Shown here: in pieces, positions 37,793 to 47,802 of the stretch
How positions within the stretch are numbered: the first letter of the stretch is position 1
Layout of the letters: every line of letters starts with the position of its first letter
Source of the DNA: Piscinibacter defluvii
Lineage (GTDB): Bacteria; Pseudomonadota; Gammaproteobacteria; Burkholderiales; Burkholderiaceae_C
NCBI RefSeq assembly: GCF_004011805.1
Contig: NZ_ML137199.1
Span: 240,790-304,789 of the forward strand
DNA length: 64,000 bases
Direction of reading: 5' to 3'
Notes under the pieces: generated by a model
What the model was told of the DNA's origin: nothing
Databases searched by the model: none
The model's input: only the letters and a program-made list of their open reading frames with translations
Made by a program: the position numbers and the translations under genes

Positions 37793-38525
37793 GGCTAGCG
37801 ATTATCCGCGCCGCCGGCGCCTGGCCGTCCTCGTCGCCGCCGTGCTGGGCCTGCTGCTGACCGCACGCCTGGGCCTCTGGCAGCTCTCCCGCGCGGCCGA
37901 GAAGGAGGCGCTGCAGGCGCTGCTCGAGCAGCGTGGCCGCGACCCGGTGCTGCCCGCCGCCGCGCTGGCCGACAATGCCGACGCCGCCGCCGCGCAGCAC
38001 TACCGCCGCATCACGCTGCGCGGGCGCTGGATCGCCGGCCCCACGGTGTTCCTCGACAACCGGCCGATGGACGGCCGCACCGGCTTCGTCGTCGTCACGC
38101 CGCTGCAGCCCGCCGGCGGCGGCGCCGCGCTGCTGGTGCAGCGCGGCTGGGTGCCGCGCGACATGGCCGAACGCACCCGGCTGCCCTCGCTGCCGCTGCC
38201 CGAGGGCGAGGTCGAACTGAGTGGCCTGATCGCCCCGCCGCCGACCCGGTGGGTGGCCCTGGGTTCCGAGGCGGCCGGCCCGATCCGGCAGAATCTCGAC
38301 CTGGAGAGCTTCTCCCGCGAGACCGGCCTGCGTCTGCGCCCGCTCTCGCTGCTGCAGCTGGACGTTCCGGGGGCCGCGCCGGACGGGTTGCTGCGGCAGT
38401 GGCCGAAGCCGGCCGTCGACGTGCACAAGCACTACGGCTATGCCTTCCAATGGTTTGCCCTCGCGGGCCTGATCACGATCCTGTATGTCTGGTTCCAACT
38501 CGTCCGACCGCGGCTCCGGCGCTGA
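37791..38525 (+). CDS. SURF1 family cytochrome oxidase biogenesis protein
   Basis: 244 residues. SURF1 (Shy1) proteins help insert heme a into subunit I. Topology is the family's: an N-terminal helix (about 9-27), a large periplasmic domain and a C-terminal helix (about 220-238, AFQWFALAGLITILYVWFQL). Motifs: GLWQLSRAAEKEAL, ITLRGRWI, TVFLDNRPMDGRTGFVVVTPL, LVQRGWVPRD and HKHYGYAFQWFA. The ATG at 37791 is adopted; an upstream open extension is antisense to the twin-helix gene. It overlaps the following SCO-like gene by 41 bp. Confidence 0.93.
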   Translation: MASDYPRRRRLAVLVAAVLGLLLTARLGLWQLSRAAEKEALQALLEQRGRDPVLPAAALADNADAAAAQHYRRITLRGRWIAGPTVFLDNRPMDGRTGFVVVTPLQPAGGGAALLVQRGWVPRDMAERTRLPSLPLPEGEVELSGLIAPPPTRWVALGSEAAGPIRQNLDLESFSRETGLRLRPLSLLQLDVPGAAPDGLLRQWPKPAVDVHKHYGYAFQWFALAGLITILYVWFQLVRPRLRR

Positions 38526-39201
38526 GCTCGAGGCGCCGTCGCCGCTGGCGCTGACGGTGCACTCGCTGCCCGCGCCGACGCTGGACGACGCTGCGCGCCG
38601 CACGGCGCTGGGCCGGCTGAAGATGTTCCTGATCCTGGTGGTCTGCGCGGCACCGGTGATCGCCTCCTACCTGGCCTACTACGTGGTCCGGCCCGAGGGC
38701 CGCACCAACTACGGCAGCCTGATCGAACCCGCACGGGCGATGCCGGCGGCGCTGCCGCTGGCCGACCTGGACGGCCGGCCGGTGGCGCCGGCGTCGCTGC
38801 AGGGCCAGTGGCTGTTCGTCGTCGTCGGCGGCGGCGCCTGCGATGCCGGCTGCGAGCAGCGCCTGTGGCTGCAGCGCCAGGTGCGCGAGGCGCTCGGCCG
38901 CGAGAAGGGCCGCATCGACAAGCTGTGGCTGGTCGACGATGCCGCCATGCCGCGCGCCGAGACGCTCGCTGCGCTGCAGCGCGGCGACGCCGTCACCGTG
39001 CTGCGCACCGAGCGTGCAGCGCTCGCCGCCTGGCTGGCGCCCGAGCCGGGGCATCGCCTGGAGGAGCACTTCTACCTGGTCGATCCGCAGGGCCTCTGGA
39101 TGATGCGCATGCCGGCGCAGCCGGACCCGTCGCGCCTGAAGCGCGACCTCGAGCGCCTGTTGCGCGCCTCCGCCGGGTGGGACCGGCCCGGCCGGCCCTG
39201 A
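38485..39201 (+). CDS. Membrane-anchored SCO/thioredoxin-like protein of the cox cluster
   Basis: 238 residues; not a well-known family. One transmembrane helix (about 50-70, FLILVVCAAPVIASYLAYYVV) and a periplasmic thioredoxin-like domain. CDAGC forms a CxxxC pair near residues 116-120 and a His precedes FYLVDPQG near 195, the same arrangement as the copper ligands of SCO proteins (CPDVC and H..SYLFDPQG in the SCO gene at 41295). I infer a copper chaperone or thiol reductant for CuA. The start ATG lies inside the SURF1 gene, so translational coupling is likely. Confidence 0.75.
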   Translation: MSGSNSSDRGSGAELEAPSPLALTVHSLPAPTLDDAARRTALGRLKMFLILVVCAAPVIASYLAYYVVRPEGRTNYGSLIEPARAMPAALPLADLDGRPVAPASLQGQWLFVVVGGGACDAGCEQRLWLQRQVREALGREKGRIDKLWLVDDAAMPRAETLAALQRGDAVTVLRTERAALAAWLAPEPGHRLEEHFYLVDPQGLWMMRMPAQPDPSRLKRDLERLLRASAGWDRPGRP

Positions 39202-39217
39202 GGATCGCGACATCGCC

Positions 39218-40369
39218 ATGGACGCGACCTCGCTCGTCGACCTCGACCCGCTGCTGCGCATCGTGCTGCTTGGCGCGGTGGTCGCCGCCGGTCCGCTGGC
39301 CTGGTGGTGGCTGCGCCACCGCAGCACCGCACCGGCGGCGCGGCTGCGTGCGCTGACGCTGCTGACGCTGTTTCTGACCTTCGACCTGGTGCTGTTCGGC
39401 GCCTTCACGCGCCTGACCGACTCCGGCCTCGGCTGCCCCGACTGGCCCGGCTGCTACGGCAGTGCCAGCCCGTTCGGCGCGCGCGAGGAGATCCACGCCG
39501 AGCAGACGCTGCGCCCGGGTGGGCCGGTCACCCACGGCAAGGCCTGGGTCGAGATGGTGCACCGCTACCTCGCCACCGGGGTCGGCGCGCTGATCACGGT
39601 GCTGATGCTGGCCGCCTGGGCCCTGCGCCGGCGCGACCCGCACGCGCCCTCGCCCTGGTGGCCGACGGTTTCGTTCGTCTGGGTCTGCGCCCAGGGCGCG
39701 TTCGGCGCGCTGACCGTCACGCTCAAGCTCGCGCCGGCCATCGTCACGCTGCACCTGCTGGGCGGCATCGGGCTGCTGGTGCTGCTGGCGTGGCAGGCCG
39801 GCCACGCCCGTCCCGCGCCGCTGGCACTGGCGGGCCGGACGCGGCGCCTCGCCTGGGTGACGGCAGGGCTGCTGCTGGTGCAGATCGCGCTCGGCGGCTG
39901 GGTCAGCACGAACTACGCGGTGCTCGCCTGCCGCGACTTCCCGACCTGCCAGGGCGCCTGGTGGCCGGCGATGGACTTCGAGCATGCGTTCACGCTGTGG
40001 CGCGGCCTGGGCCGCACCGGCGCGGGCGACTACCTGCCCTTTGCCGCGCTGACGGCGATCCACGTGACGCACCGCGCGATGGCGCTGCTGGTGCTGGCCG
40101 CGCTGGGCTGGCTGGCCTGGCGGCTGCACGCCGTCGGTGCCGGTCCGGCGCGCCGCTACGCGCTCGGCCTGCTGGCGCTGGGCGGGCTGCAACTGGCCAC
40201 CGGGCTGGCCAACGTCGTGCTCGGCTGGCCGCTGCTGGCCGCGGTGCTGCACACCGGTGGCGCTGCCGCGCTGGCGGTGCTGCTGACCTTCCTGCTGACC
40301 CGTGCGGGCCAGGGCCGCGAGCGGCCCGCCGCGCAGGCCGCGGCGCTGCCGCTGCCGATGACCTCCTGA
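39218..40369 (+). CDS. ctaA: Heme A synthase
   Basis: Oxidises the C8 methyl of heme O to the formyl of heme A. 383 residues, eight predicted transmembrane helices. Conserved heme-binding segments: [18 protein letters not shown] near residues 63-80, [11 protein letters not shown] with a ligand His near 115, [18 protein letters not shown] with the Cys pair near 229-246, and [13 protein letters not shown] near 282-294. It lies 16 bp after the SCO-like gene and just before ctaB, completing the heme A pathway. Confidence 0.96.
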   Translation: MDATSLVDLDPLLRIVLLGAVVAAGPLAWWWLRHRSTAPAARLRALTLLTLFLTFDLVLFGAFTRLTDSGLGCPDWPGCYGSASPFGAREEIHAEQTLRPGGPVTHGKAWVEMVHRYLATGVGALITVLMLAAWALRRRDPHAPSPWWPTVSFVWVCAQGAFGALTVTLKLAPAIVTLHLLGGIGLLVLLAWQAGHARPAPLALAGRTRRLAWVTAGLLLVQIALGGWVSTNYAVLACRDFPTCQGAWWPAMDFEHAFTLWRGLGRTGAGDYLPFAALTAIHVTHRAMALLVLAALGWLAWRLHAVGAGPARRYALGLLALGGLQLATGLANVVLGWPLLAAVLHTGGAAALAVLLTFLLTRAGQGRERPAAQAAALPLPMTS

Positions 40370-40380
40370 GCGCCCGTCCC

Positions 40381-41298
40381 ATGGCCGAGACCGCCGCCCG
40401 CGCCGCCCTGCCTGCCGCCCGCCCGCCGTCGCGGGTGCGCCAGTACTACGTGCTGACCAAGCCGCGCGTGGTGCAGCTGATCGTCTTCTGCGCCGTGATC
40501 GGCATGCTGCTCGCCTCGCCCGGCCTGCCCGACTGGCGCCTGGCGCTGGCCGGCACCGTGGGCATCTGGCTGGTGGCCGCGGCGGCGGCGGCGTTCAACT
40601 GCCTGGTCGAGCAGCACATCGACGCGCGCATGGCGCGCACCGCCTGGCGTCCCACGGCCAAGGGCGAACTCACCACCGCGCAGACGCTGCTGTTCTCGGC
40701 GCTGCTGTGTGCGGCGGGCAGCGCGATCCTGTACTGGGGCGCCAATGCGCTGACGATGTGGCTGACCTTCGCCACCTTCGTCGGCTACGCGGTCATCTAC
40801 ACCGTGGTGCTGAAGCCGCTCACGCCGCAGAACATCGTGATCGGCGGCGCCTCGGGCGCGATGCCGCCGGTGCTGGGCTGGGCCGCGATGAGCGGCGAGG
40901 TCACGCCGGAGTCGCTGATCCTGTGCCTGATCATCTTCGTCTGGACGCCGCCGCACTTCTGGGCGCTGGCGCTGTACCGCGCCGAGGACTACCGGCGCTC
41001 CGGCCTGCCGATGCTGCCGGTGACGCACGGCGCCGAGCTGACGCGGCTGCACGTCTTCCTCTACACCTTGGTGCTGTTCGCGGCCACGCTGCTGCCCTTC
41101 GTCTCGGGCATGAGCGGCTGGCCCTACCTGGTCGCCGCCCTGGTGCTGGGCGCACTGTTCATCGGCCATGCGTGGCGGCTGTGGCGGAACTACTCCGACC
41201 AGCAGGCACGCAAGACCTTCCGCTTCTCGATCGTCCACCTGTCGCTGCTGTTCGCCGCGCTGCTGGTCGACCATTACCTGGGACTGCTGCTGCCGTGA
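40381..41298 (+). CDS. ctaB: Protoheme IX farnesyltransferase (heme O synthase)
   Basis: UbiA-family integral membrane enzyme that adds a hydroxyethylfarnesyl group to heme b. 305 residues, about nine helices. Prenyltransferase motif [20 protein letters not shown] near 71-90 (NxxxDxxxD-like with RT.RP), and [23 protein letters not shown] near 184-206. The ATG at 40381 is chosen; the frame is open upstream only because it overlaps ctaA. Its stop codon overlaps the GTG of the SCO gene (GTGA at 41295). Confidence 0.96.
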   Translation: MAETAARAALPAARPPSRVRQYYVLTKPRVVQLIVFCAVIGMLLASPGLPDWRLALAGTVGIWLVAAAAAAFNCLVEQHIDARMARTAWRPTAKGELTTAQTLLFSALLCAAGSAILYWGANALTMWLTFATFVGYAVIYTVVLKPLTPQNIVIGGASGAMPPVLGWAAMSGEVTPESLILCLIIFVWTPPHFWALALYRAEDYRRSGLPMLPVTHGAELTRLHVFLYTLVLFAATLLPFVSGMSGWPYLVAALVLGALFIGHAWRLWRNYSDQQARKTFRFSIVHLSLLFAALLVDHYLGLLLP

Positions 41299-41906
41299 CC
41301 CTGACCCGCCGCCACCTCCTCATCGCCGCCGGCGCCGCCCCGCTGGCCGGCTGCGACCGTGCCGCCGCCCCCGCCGACAAGCTGCAGTTCAAGGGCGTGG
41401 ACATCACCGGTGCCGACTACGGCCGCACGCTTTCGCTGCCCGACCAGGACGGCACGCTGCGCACGCTGGCCGACTTCAAGGGCAAGGTGGTGGTGATCTT
41501 CTTCGGCTACACCCAGTGCCCGGACGTCTGCCCGACCACGATGGCCGAGCTGGCCCAGGTGAAGAAGTCGCTCGGCCCGGACGGCGACAAGGTGCAGGGC
41601 ATCTTCGTCAGCGTCGACCCGGAGCGCGACACGCCGCAGCTGCTCAAGGCCTACATGGCCAACTTCGACCCGAGCTTCGTCGCGCTGCGCGGCACGCCGG
41701 AGCAGACGGCCGCGGCGGCCAAGGAGTTCAAGGTCTTCTACGCCAAGGTGCCGGGCAAGACCGAGGGCAGCTACACCGTGGACCACACGGCCGGCTCGTA
41801 CCTGTTCGATCCGCAGGGCCGCCTGCGCGTGTTCGTGCGCTACGGCACCGGTGCCGAGGCGCTGACGGCCGACCTGAAGACGCTGCTGGGCGCCGCGGCC
41901 GGCTGA
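41295..41906 (+). CDS. SCO1/SenC copper chaperone lipoprotein
   Basis: 203 residues. Delivers copper to the CuA site of subunit II. The N-terminus [17 protein letters not shown] carries a twin Arg and a lipobox (LAGC), so export and lipid anchoring are predicted. The thioredoxin-fold domain has CPDVC near residues 76-80 ([12 protein letters not shown]) and the third ligand His in [14 protein letters not shown] near 168. GTG start at 41295 overlaps ctaB. A strong hairpin spans its stop codon before convergent rpoH. Confidence 0.95.
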   Translation: MTLTRRHLLIAAGAAPLAGCDRAAAPADKLQFKGVDITGADYGRTLSLPDQDGTLRTLADFKGKVVVIFFGYTQCPDVCPTTMAELAQVKKSLGPDGDKVQGIFVSVDPERDTPQLLKAYMANFDPSFVALRGTPEQTAAAAKEFKVFYAKVPGKTEGSYTVDHTAGSYLFDPQGRLRVFVRYGTGAEALTADLKTLLGAAAG

Positions 41907-41917
41907 CGCCGGCCGCG
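41894..41917. terminator. Strong hairpin between sco and rpoH
   Basis: CGCGGCCGGC / GCCGGCCGCG 10-bp perfect stem with loop TGAC, which contains the sco stop codon. It separates two convergent genes. No T-run follows on either strand, so it is a factor-dependent or processing hairpin candidate. Confidence 0.4.
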
Positions 41918-41925
41918 CGGTCGGC

Positions 41926-42867
<942 letters not shown>

Positions 42868-42874
42868 GCTGAGA

Positions 42875-42881
42875 CTCCTTT
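42875..42881 (-). promoter_or_regulatory. Ribosome binding site that fixes the rpoH start
   Basis: On the - strand AAAGGAG, seven bases before GTG 42867. It rules out the more upstream ATG at 42891 (which would place the site inside the gene) and makes the ATG at 42852 unnecessary. Confidence 0.7.
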
Positions 42882-42894
42882 CGTTCCGCACATA

Positions 42895-42921
42895 TTAGCA
42901 CTCGCCCCCGTCGAGTGCTGA
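42895..42921. promoter_or_regulatory. CIRCE element (HrcA operator) upstream of rpoH
   Basis: TTAGCACTC (42895-42903), nine bases, GAGTGCTGA (42913-42921). The consensus is TTAGCACTC-N9-GAGTGCTAA, so 17 of 18 arm positions match. On the - strand TAATAT (opposite 42892-42897) at the promoter-proximal edge could be the rpoH -10, which a bound HrcA would cover. The rest of the 112-bp gap up to 42979 shows nothing else I can name. Confidence 0.85.
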
Positions 42922-42979
42922 TCTGCTGGCGGCAACAGTTCTCTCCATCCGGCACAACAATCCCGGAAGGAGAGAGTGC

Positions 42980-43525
42980 TCACTGACTTGATGCGGTCAG
43001 CGGCGCCAGCGGCTCCGGCACCCGGTTGCGCACCGCCGGCACCGTCTGCAGGTAGCGGAAGATGGCCTCCAGGTCGGCGTCGTTGAAGTTGTTGTAGACC
43101 GGGATCGGCATCGGCGGCAGCACCGGGCGGCCGCGGCCCAGGTGGCGCCCGGTGCGGATCGTCGCGACGAAGTCCTTCAGCGTCCACTTGCCCAGGCCGG
43201 TCTCGGCGTCCGGCGTCAGGTTGGCGGTGAAGCTCACGCCCCAGGGGCCGGACCAGGCGGTGTTGGTCGCCGACGAGACCACCAGCCAGGGCCCCTCGGC
43301 CAGCTTCGGCGCGGGCGGCATCTGCAGGCCTTCGGGGTGGCCCGAGAGCGCGCGGCTCATGTCCGGCTCCGGCCCGTTCGGCCCGAACTTGAACGGCGTG
43401 TGGCAGTCGTGGCAGCCGGAGGTGCTGACCAGGTACTTGCCGCGGGCGACGCTGCTGTCCTGGGCGGCGGCGGGCAGCGCGGCGGCCAGCAGCGCGGAGG
43501 CGATCAGGGAGAGGGCGGGTTTCAT
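42980..43525 (-). CDS. Periplasmic cytochrome c
   Basis: 181 residues: signal peptide MKPALSLIASALLAAALPAAA cleaved before QDSS, then a single heme motif CHDCH in VSTSGCHDCHTPFKFGPNG near residues 37-55. NFNDADLEAIFRYLQTVPAVRNRVPEP near the end is typical of class I cytochromes c in dehydrogenase complexes. Function probably electron transfer from a periplasmic oxidation to the oxidases. It overlaps the upstream di-heme gene by 4 bp (ATGA), so the two act together. Confidence 0.88.
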   Translation of the reverse strand: MKPALSLIASALLAAALPAAAQDSSVARGKYLVSTSGCHDCHTPFKFGPNGPEPDMSRALSGHPEGLQMPPAPKLAEGPWLVVSSATNTAWSGPWGVSFTANLTPDAETGLGKWTLKDFVATIRTGRHLGRGRPVLPPMPIPVYNNFNDADLEAIFRYLQTVPAVRNRVPEPLAPLTASSQ

Positions 43526-44553
43526 GGCTGCGGTTCCTTTCGCATGAGCAGCGGGTGGTTGATCCAGGAGGTGACGGCGGCGATGCCCTCGGCATCGGCG
43601 GCCCGGGTGCCCAGCGGCGGCATCTGGCGCAGCGGGTCGCGGCTGCGCATGCGCGCCAGCAGCAGGCTGGCGGACGGCTGCCCGGGCACCACCAGGCGCA
43701 CGTCCGGGCCGGCGTCGGCCGGGCGCCAGCGGTCGGGGCCCACCAGCAGCGCGGCGCGCACGCGTGCGGCACTGCCAGCCGGGTCGGCGGCCGACTGCGC
43801 CAGCACCAGCGAGACCGGGGCGCCATGGTCGTTGTGGCAATGGCCGCAGTTGGCGTGCAGGTAGCCGAAGGCGGCGCGTTCGGCCGGGCTCTGCGCCGCG
43901 ATGCGCGGCGGCGATGCCAGCAGCGCCGCCGGCAGACCACGCAGCCAGCCGCGTGCGCTCAGCGTGGCCAGGTCGGCGTCGCCCGGGCGGGCCGGCACGG
44001 CGTGCGGCGCGAGCGGATCCCGGTCGGGCGAGAGCTGAAGCGCGCCGGCGCCCAGCACCGGCACCGGCGCGCCCTCGTGGCAGGCGGTGCAATCCAGGCG
44101 CCCCGGCACGGCGTAGCGGCCGCCGGGAGCACCCTCCACGGCCAGCACGACGCCACGCTCGGGCGCGAGCCGCGCGCTGCGGCCATCGACCTCCCACAGG
44201 TAGCTGGCGTAGCGCCAGCGGCCGTCGGGCAGGCGCTCGATGTAGCGGGTCTCGACCGGCCGGCCGGCGAAGCCGAACTCCTTCCAGAGCCGGGTGCCGG
44301 GCGGGAACTCCCAGGCGTCGGGCCGGGAGGCGTCGATGAAGCGGCCCGCCGGCAGGTGCAGCCAGCGGCGCTTGACCGCGCCGTCGGTCCACAGCGGGTA
44401 CTGCGGCGAGAACGGCAGCATCTCGAGGCGGCCGTAGCCGGTGTCGGCGAGGTACTCGGGTAAAGGCCCGGGCAGGGGCTCGGGCAGCGGTGCCTCGGCC
44501 GCGCACGGCGCGGCGGCGATCAGCAGGGCGGTGGCGAGCAGCAGCGGGAACAT
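43522..44553 (-). CDS. Exported di-heme protein, SO2930-like
   Basis: 343 residues. Signal peptide MFPLLLATALLIAAAPCAAEA. Two CxxCH motifs: CTACH near residue 155 and CGHCH near 237. The N-terminal half has LPFSPQYPLWTDGAVKRRWLHLPAG, FPPGTRLWKEFGF and RYIERLPDGRWRYASYLW, a pattern annotated as SO2930 family heme-binding protein. Function unknown. The C-terminal part (LLLARMRSRDPLRQMPPLGTR) resembles cytochrome c domains with a Met ligand. The ATG at 44553 is preferred to one 12 codons upstream because it begins the signal peptide. Confidence 0.82.
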   Translation of the reverse strand: MFPLLLATALLIAAAPCAAEAPLPEPLPGPLPEYLADTGYGRLEMLPFSPQYPLWTDGAVKRRWLHLPAGRFIDASRPDAWEFPPGTRLWKEFGFAGRPVETRYIERLPDGRWRYASYLWEVDGRSARLAPERGVVLAVEGAPGGRYAVPGRLDCTACHEGAPVPVLGAGALQLSPDRDPLAPHAVPARPGDADLATLSARGWLRGLPAALLASPPRIAAQSPAERAAFGYLHANCGHCHNDHGAPVSLVLAQSAADPAGSAARVRAALLVGPDRWRPADAGPDVRLVVPGQPSASLLLARMRSRDPLRQMPPLGTRAADAEGIAAVTSWINHPLLMRKEPQP

Positions 44554-44635
44554 GCCCGCCAGTGTTCCGGCCGGGCCGCAGGGCCACATCGCTCGAACGG
44601 GCCATCGGCGGCGCGCCGGCGGGCCATCCCGGGGC

Positions 44636-47600
44636 TCAGCCGAAGCGCGTCTCGGTGCGCTCCAGCACGTCGTCCACCGCCGCCAGCAGCTCGGAGACGC
44701 TGACCGGCTTGGTCAGGTACAGGCTCGCGCCCGCCTGCAGGGCGGCGTCGATCTGCGCCGCGGTCGCGTCGGCCGACACCACCACCACCGGGATGCCCTC
44801 CGTGGCCGAGTCGGCCTTGAGGCGGCGCAGCAGTTCCTCGCCCGGCAGATCGGGCAGGTGCATGTCCAGCAGCACCAGGTCCGGCAGGCTGCGGCGGATC
44901 GCCGCCAGCGCCTGCGCGCCGTCGACCGATACCTCCATCTGCACCTGCGGACGCTGCGCCAGGATGCCGCGCATCACCTCGACATTGGTCTCGTTGTCCT
45001 CGACGTAGTGCACGATGCGGCGGTGGTAGCCGGGGGCCGCGCGGTCCAGCCCGTCCAGGTCGGACGGCACGGTGTCGGGCTCGTGCGCGGCCGGGAGCCC
45101 GAGGATGAAGGACGAGCCCTCGCCGGCCGAGCTGCGCGCCCGCAGCGAGCCGCCCATCAGTTCGGCCAGCCGCTGGCTGATCACCAGGCCGATGCCGGTG
45201 CCCTCCTGGCCCGACTCCTCGCGCCCGAGCCGGTTGAAGGGCTGGAACAGGTCGGCCAGCTGCGTCTCGGTCATGCCCAGGCCGGTGTCGGTGACGGCGA
45301 TCTCCACCACCGGCCCCTCGGCCAGCCGTGTGCCGATGTGGATGCGGCCGCCCTCGCGGTTGTACTTGACCGCGTTGGACAGCAGGTTCACGAGGATCTG
45401 CTTGACGCGCGTCGGGTCGCCCAGCAGCACGCCGGTGCCGTCGGCCAGCGTGCTGCTGATCGTGATGCCGCGTCGCTTGGCGTCGGCGTCGACCATCGCG
45501 ATGCTGGCGGCCAGCAGCTCGGCGAGGTTGACCGGCTCGATCAGCAGCTTGACGTTGCCCGACTCGATGCGCGAGAGATCCAGCACCTCGTTGATCATCT
45601 CCAGCAGGTGCCAGCCGGCCTGCTGGATCTGCGCCACCCAGGGGCGCTGCTCGGGGGCGAGCGGCTGGCGCTTGTCGAGGTCGAGCAGCTGCGCGAAGCC
45701 GAGCATCGCGTTCAGCGGCGTGCGCAGCTCGTGGCTCATGCGCGAGAGGAAGTCGCTCTTGGCGCGGTTGGCCGCCTCGGCGCGGTCGCGCGCCTTCTCG
45801 GCCTCGAGCAGGCGCAGGTGCTCGGTGATGTCCTCGACCACGCCGACGATGCGCCGCGGCCGGCCCGTCTCGTCGCGCAGCAGCGAGACGGTGGACTGCA
45901 CCCAGACGATGCGGCCGTCCTTGCGCACGTAGCGCTTGTGGCGCCGGTACATCGGGAACTCGCCCTGCACCAGCGCGCGCGACTGCACCACGTCCTCGGC
46001 CTGGTCGTCGACGTGGGTGAACTGCGCCACCGTCATCGTCAGCAGTTCGTCGTCGCTGTAGCCGGTCAGCTCGCAGAAGCGCGGGTTGGTCTGCTTCACG
46101 TTGCCGCGCAGGTCGGTGTAGATCACGCCGATCGGCACGTGGTTGAGGATGTTGCGGAAGCGTTGTTCGCTGTCGCGCAGCGCCGCCTGGGCACGCTCGC
46201 GCTCGTGCACCTCGGACTGCAGCGCCGCGGTGCGCTCGCGCACCGCCGCCTCGATGCGCCGGGTGCGGCCGGTCACCACCAGCAGCAGCGCGCCGAGCAT
46301 CGCCGCGCCCAGCAGCCCGATCAACGAGAACAGCCAGGCATTGGCGCCGCGCGCCTCGGCCAGGCCGCGCGGATCGGCGGTGACGCGCACGCGCCACTGC
46401 CGGTCGGCGAACGGGAACGGCCGTTCGTAGCTGAGCAGTCCGGCCGGCACCACGCCCTCGCAGCCGACCGGCCCGGCCAGGCGCCGCAGTGACGTGGCGC
46501 CGTCGACGTCCATCACGCACACGCGCAGCGCCGCTGGCAGCTCGCGCGTCAGCGACTGCAGGAACGGGCCCGGCCGCAAGGTGACGAACACCGCGCCGCG
46601 CAGGTGCCGTTCACGCGTCGCCTCGGCCGGCGGCCCGCGGTGGATCGCGCGGTAGACGACCACGCCGGTGCGGTCCTGGTCCGGCGGCACCTGGGTCAGC
46701 GGGAAGGGCGCGCTGGCCACCGCACGGTCCAGCTGCGCGCTGCGTTCGATCGCCTCGCGCACCGCCGGGACCGACCAGGCATTCAGGCCGAGCGCGGCCG
46801 CGTTGGGCGCGGCCGGCTCGATGTAGCGCATCGCCAGGATCTCGCCCGGCAGGCCGGCGCCGTCCTCGCGGTCGAACACCCGGTAGCCGGCCTGGCCCTC
46901 GGCCCGCGCGGCGGCCTCGAAGGCGCTCAGGTCGGCGTAACGCACGCGCTCGTACCAGCCGATGGCGCTGATCGCGCCGTCGTCCAGCCAGGCGCGCGAG
47001 GCGATCCCGAACTCCTCGCGCGTCACCGCGTCGGAGGCGACGTAGGCGCCGCGCATCGCCTCCAGTGCGTGCAGCGGGCCGAGCAGGCGCGAGCGCAGCA
47101 CCGAGGCCACGGTGTCGGCGTTGCGCTCGAAGGCATCGCGCAGACGCGCCTCGTCCACCCGCGCCACCTGCCAGATGCCCAGGCCCATCAGCAGCGTCAC
47201 CAGCGTCAGCGTCAGGCCCACCGGCAGCCGGCGCGCGTGCCAGTCCTCGCGCGGCTGGCCGATCAGCGTCAGGGCGATCGGCGCGGCGATCAGCGTGCCC
47301 AGCGCGTCGCCGCTGTACCAGGTGAACCAGGTGACCAGGCGGTCCTGCGCCGGCAGCGCGTCGCCCAGCGAGAGCGCCAGCGTCGCGATGCTGCTGCTGA
47401 CCAGGCAGGCCAGCAGCGCGCCCAGCCCGAGCAGCACCGCGACGTCGCGCGGCTCGGTGATCGAACGCGGCGCGCGGGCGAAGCGCCGCACCAGCGCGGC
47501 ACCGAGGCCGGCCTGCAGCGCCGCGCCGAGCGCGATCAGCGCCGGCACCGCCACCTCGGCCAGCGAGGGGGTGCCGCGCTGCGCGTTCAGCGAGGCGTTG

Positions 47601-47791
47601 ACGATGAAGGCGCCGAGCAGCGCGCCCGGCACCGCGATGCGCCCGTAGACCAGCGCGGCCGCCAGCGCGATGCCGCTGGCCGGGTAGATCGGCGAGGCGT
47701 AGCTGGGCGGGATGGCCACCTGCAGCGCCAGCAGCCCGGCGATCGCGTAGGCGCAGGCGGTGCCGGCGACGATCGCCAGCGCCCGCAGCAT
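44636..47791 (-). CDS. MASE1-CHASE-PAS hybrid sensor histidine kinase
   Basis: 1051 residues. N-terminal MASE1-type membrane sensor with about eight helices (1-220), extracytoplasmic CHASE domain (about 235-450), another helix near 480-500, PAS domain (about 525-645, with RHKRYVRKDGRIVW), HisKA with phospho-His 687 (SRMSHELRTPLNAM), HATPase with NLLSNAVKYN, DTGLGM and GTGIGL, and a C-terminal receiver with D976 in LVLLDMHLPDLPG. No DNA-binding output or cognate regulator is adjacent, so the downstream partner is unknown. An in-frame TTG at 47806 is an alternative start overlapping the aldo/keto reductase gene. Confidence 0.9.
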   Translation of the reverse strand: MLRALAIVAGTACAYAIAGLLALQVAIPPSYASPIYPASGIALAAALVYGRIAVPGALLGAFIVNASLNAQRGTPSLAEVAVPALIALGAALQAGLGAALVRRFARAPRSITEPRDVAVLLGLGALLACLVSSSIATLALSLGDALPAQDRLVTWFTWYSGDALGTLIAAPIALTLIGQPREDWHARRLPVGLTLTLVTLLMGLGIWQVARVDEARLRDAFERNADTVASVLRSRLLGPLHALEAMRGAYVASDAVTREEFGIASRAWLDDGAISAIGWYERVRYADLSAFEAAARAEGQAGYRVFDREDGAGLPGEILAMRYIEPAAPNAAALGLNAWSVPAVREAIERSAQLDRAVASAPFPLTQVPPDQDRTGVVVYRAIHRGPPAEATRERHLRGAVFVTLRPGPFLQSLTRELPAALRVCVMDVDGATSLRRLAGPVGCEGVVPAGLLSYERPFPFADRQWRVRVTADPRGLAEARGANAWLFSLIGLLGAAMLGALLLVVTGRTRRIEAAVRERTAALQSEVHERERAQAALRDSEQRFRNILNHVPIGVIYTDLRGNVKQTNPRFCELTGYSDDELLTMTVAQFTHVDDQAEDVVQSRALVQGEFPMYRRHKRYVRKDGRIVWVQSTVSLLRDETGRPRRIVGVVEDITEHLRLLEAEKARDRAEAANRAKSDFLSRMSHELRTPLNAMLGFAQLLDLDKRQPLAPEQRPWVAQIQQAGWHLLEMINEVLDLSRIESGNVKLLIEPVNLAELLAASIAMVDADAKRRGITISSTLADGTGVLLGDPTRVKQILVNLLSNAVKYNREGGRIHIGTRLAEGPVVEIAVTDTGLGMTETQLADLFQPFNRLGREESGQEGTGIGLVISQRLAELMGGSLRARSSAGEGSSFILGLPAAHEPDTVPSDLDGLDRAAPGYHRRIVHYVEDNETNVEVMRGILAQRPQVQMEVSVDGAQALAAIRRSLPDLVLLDMHLPDLPGEELLRRLKADSATEGIPVVVVSADATAAQIDAALQAGASLYLTKPVSVSELLAAVDDVLERTETRFG

Positions 47792-47802
47792 GTCGTGCCG
47801 GT

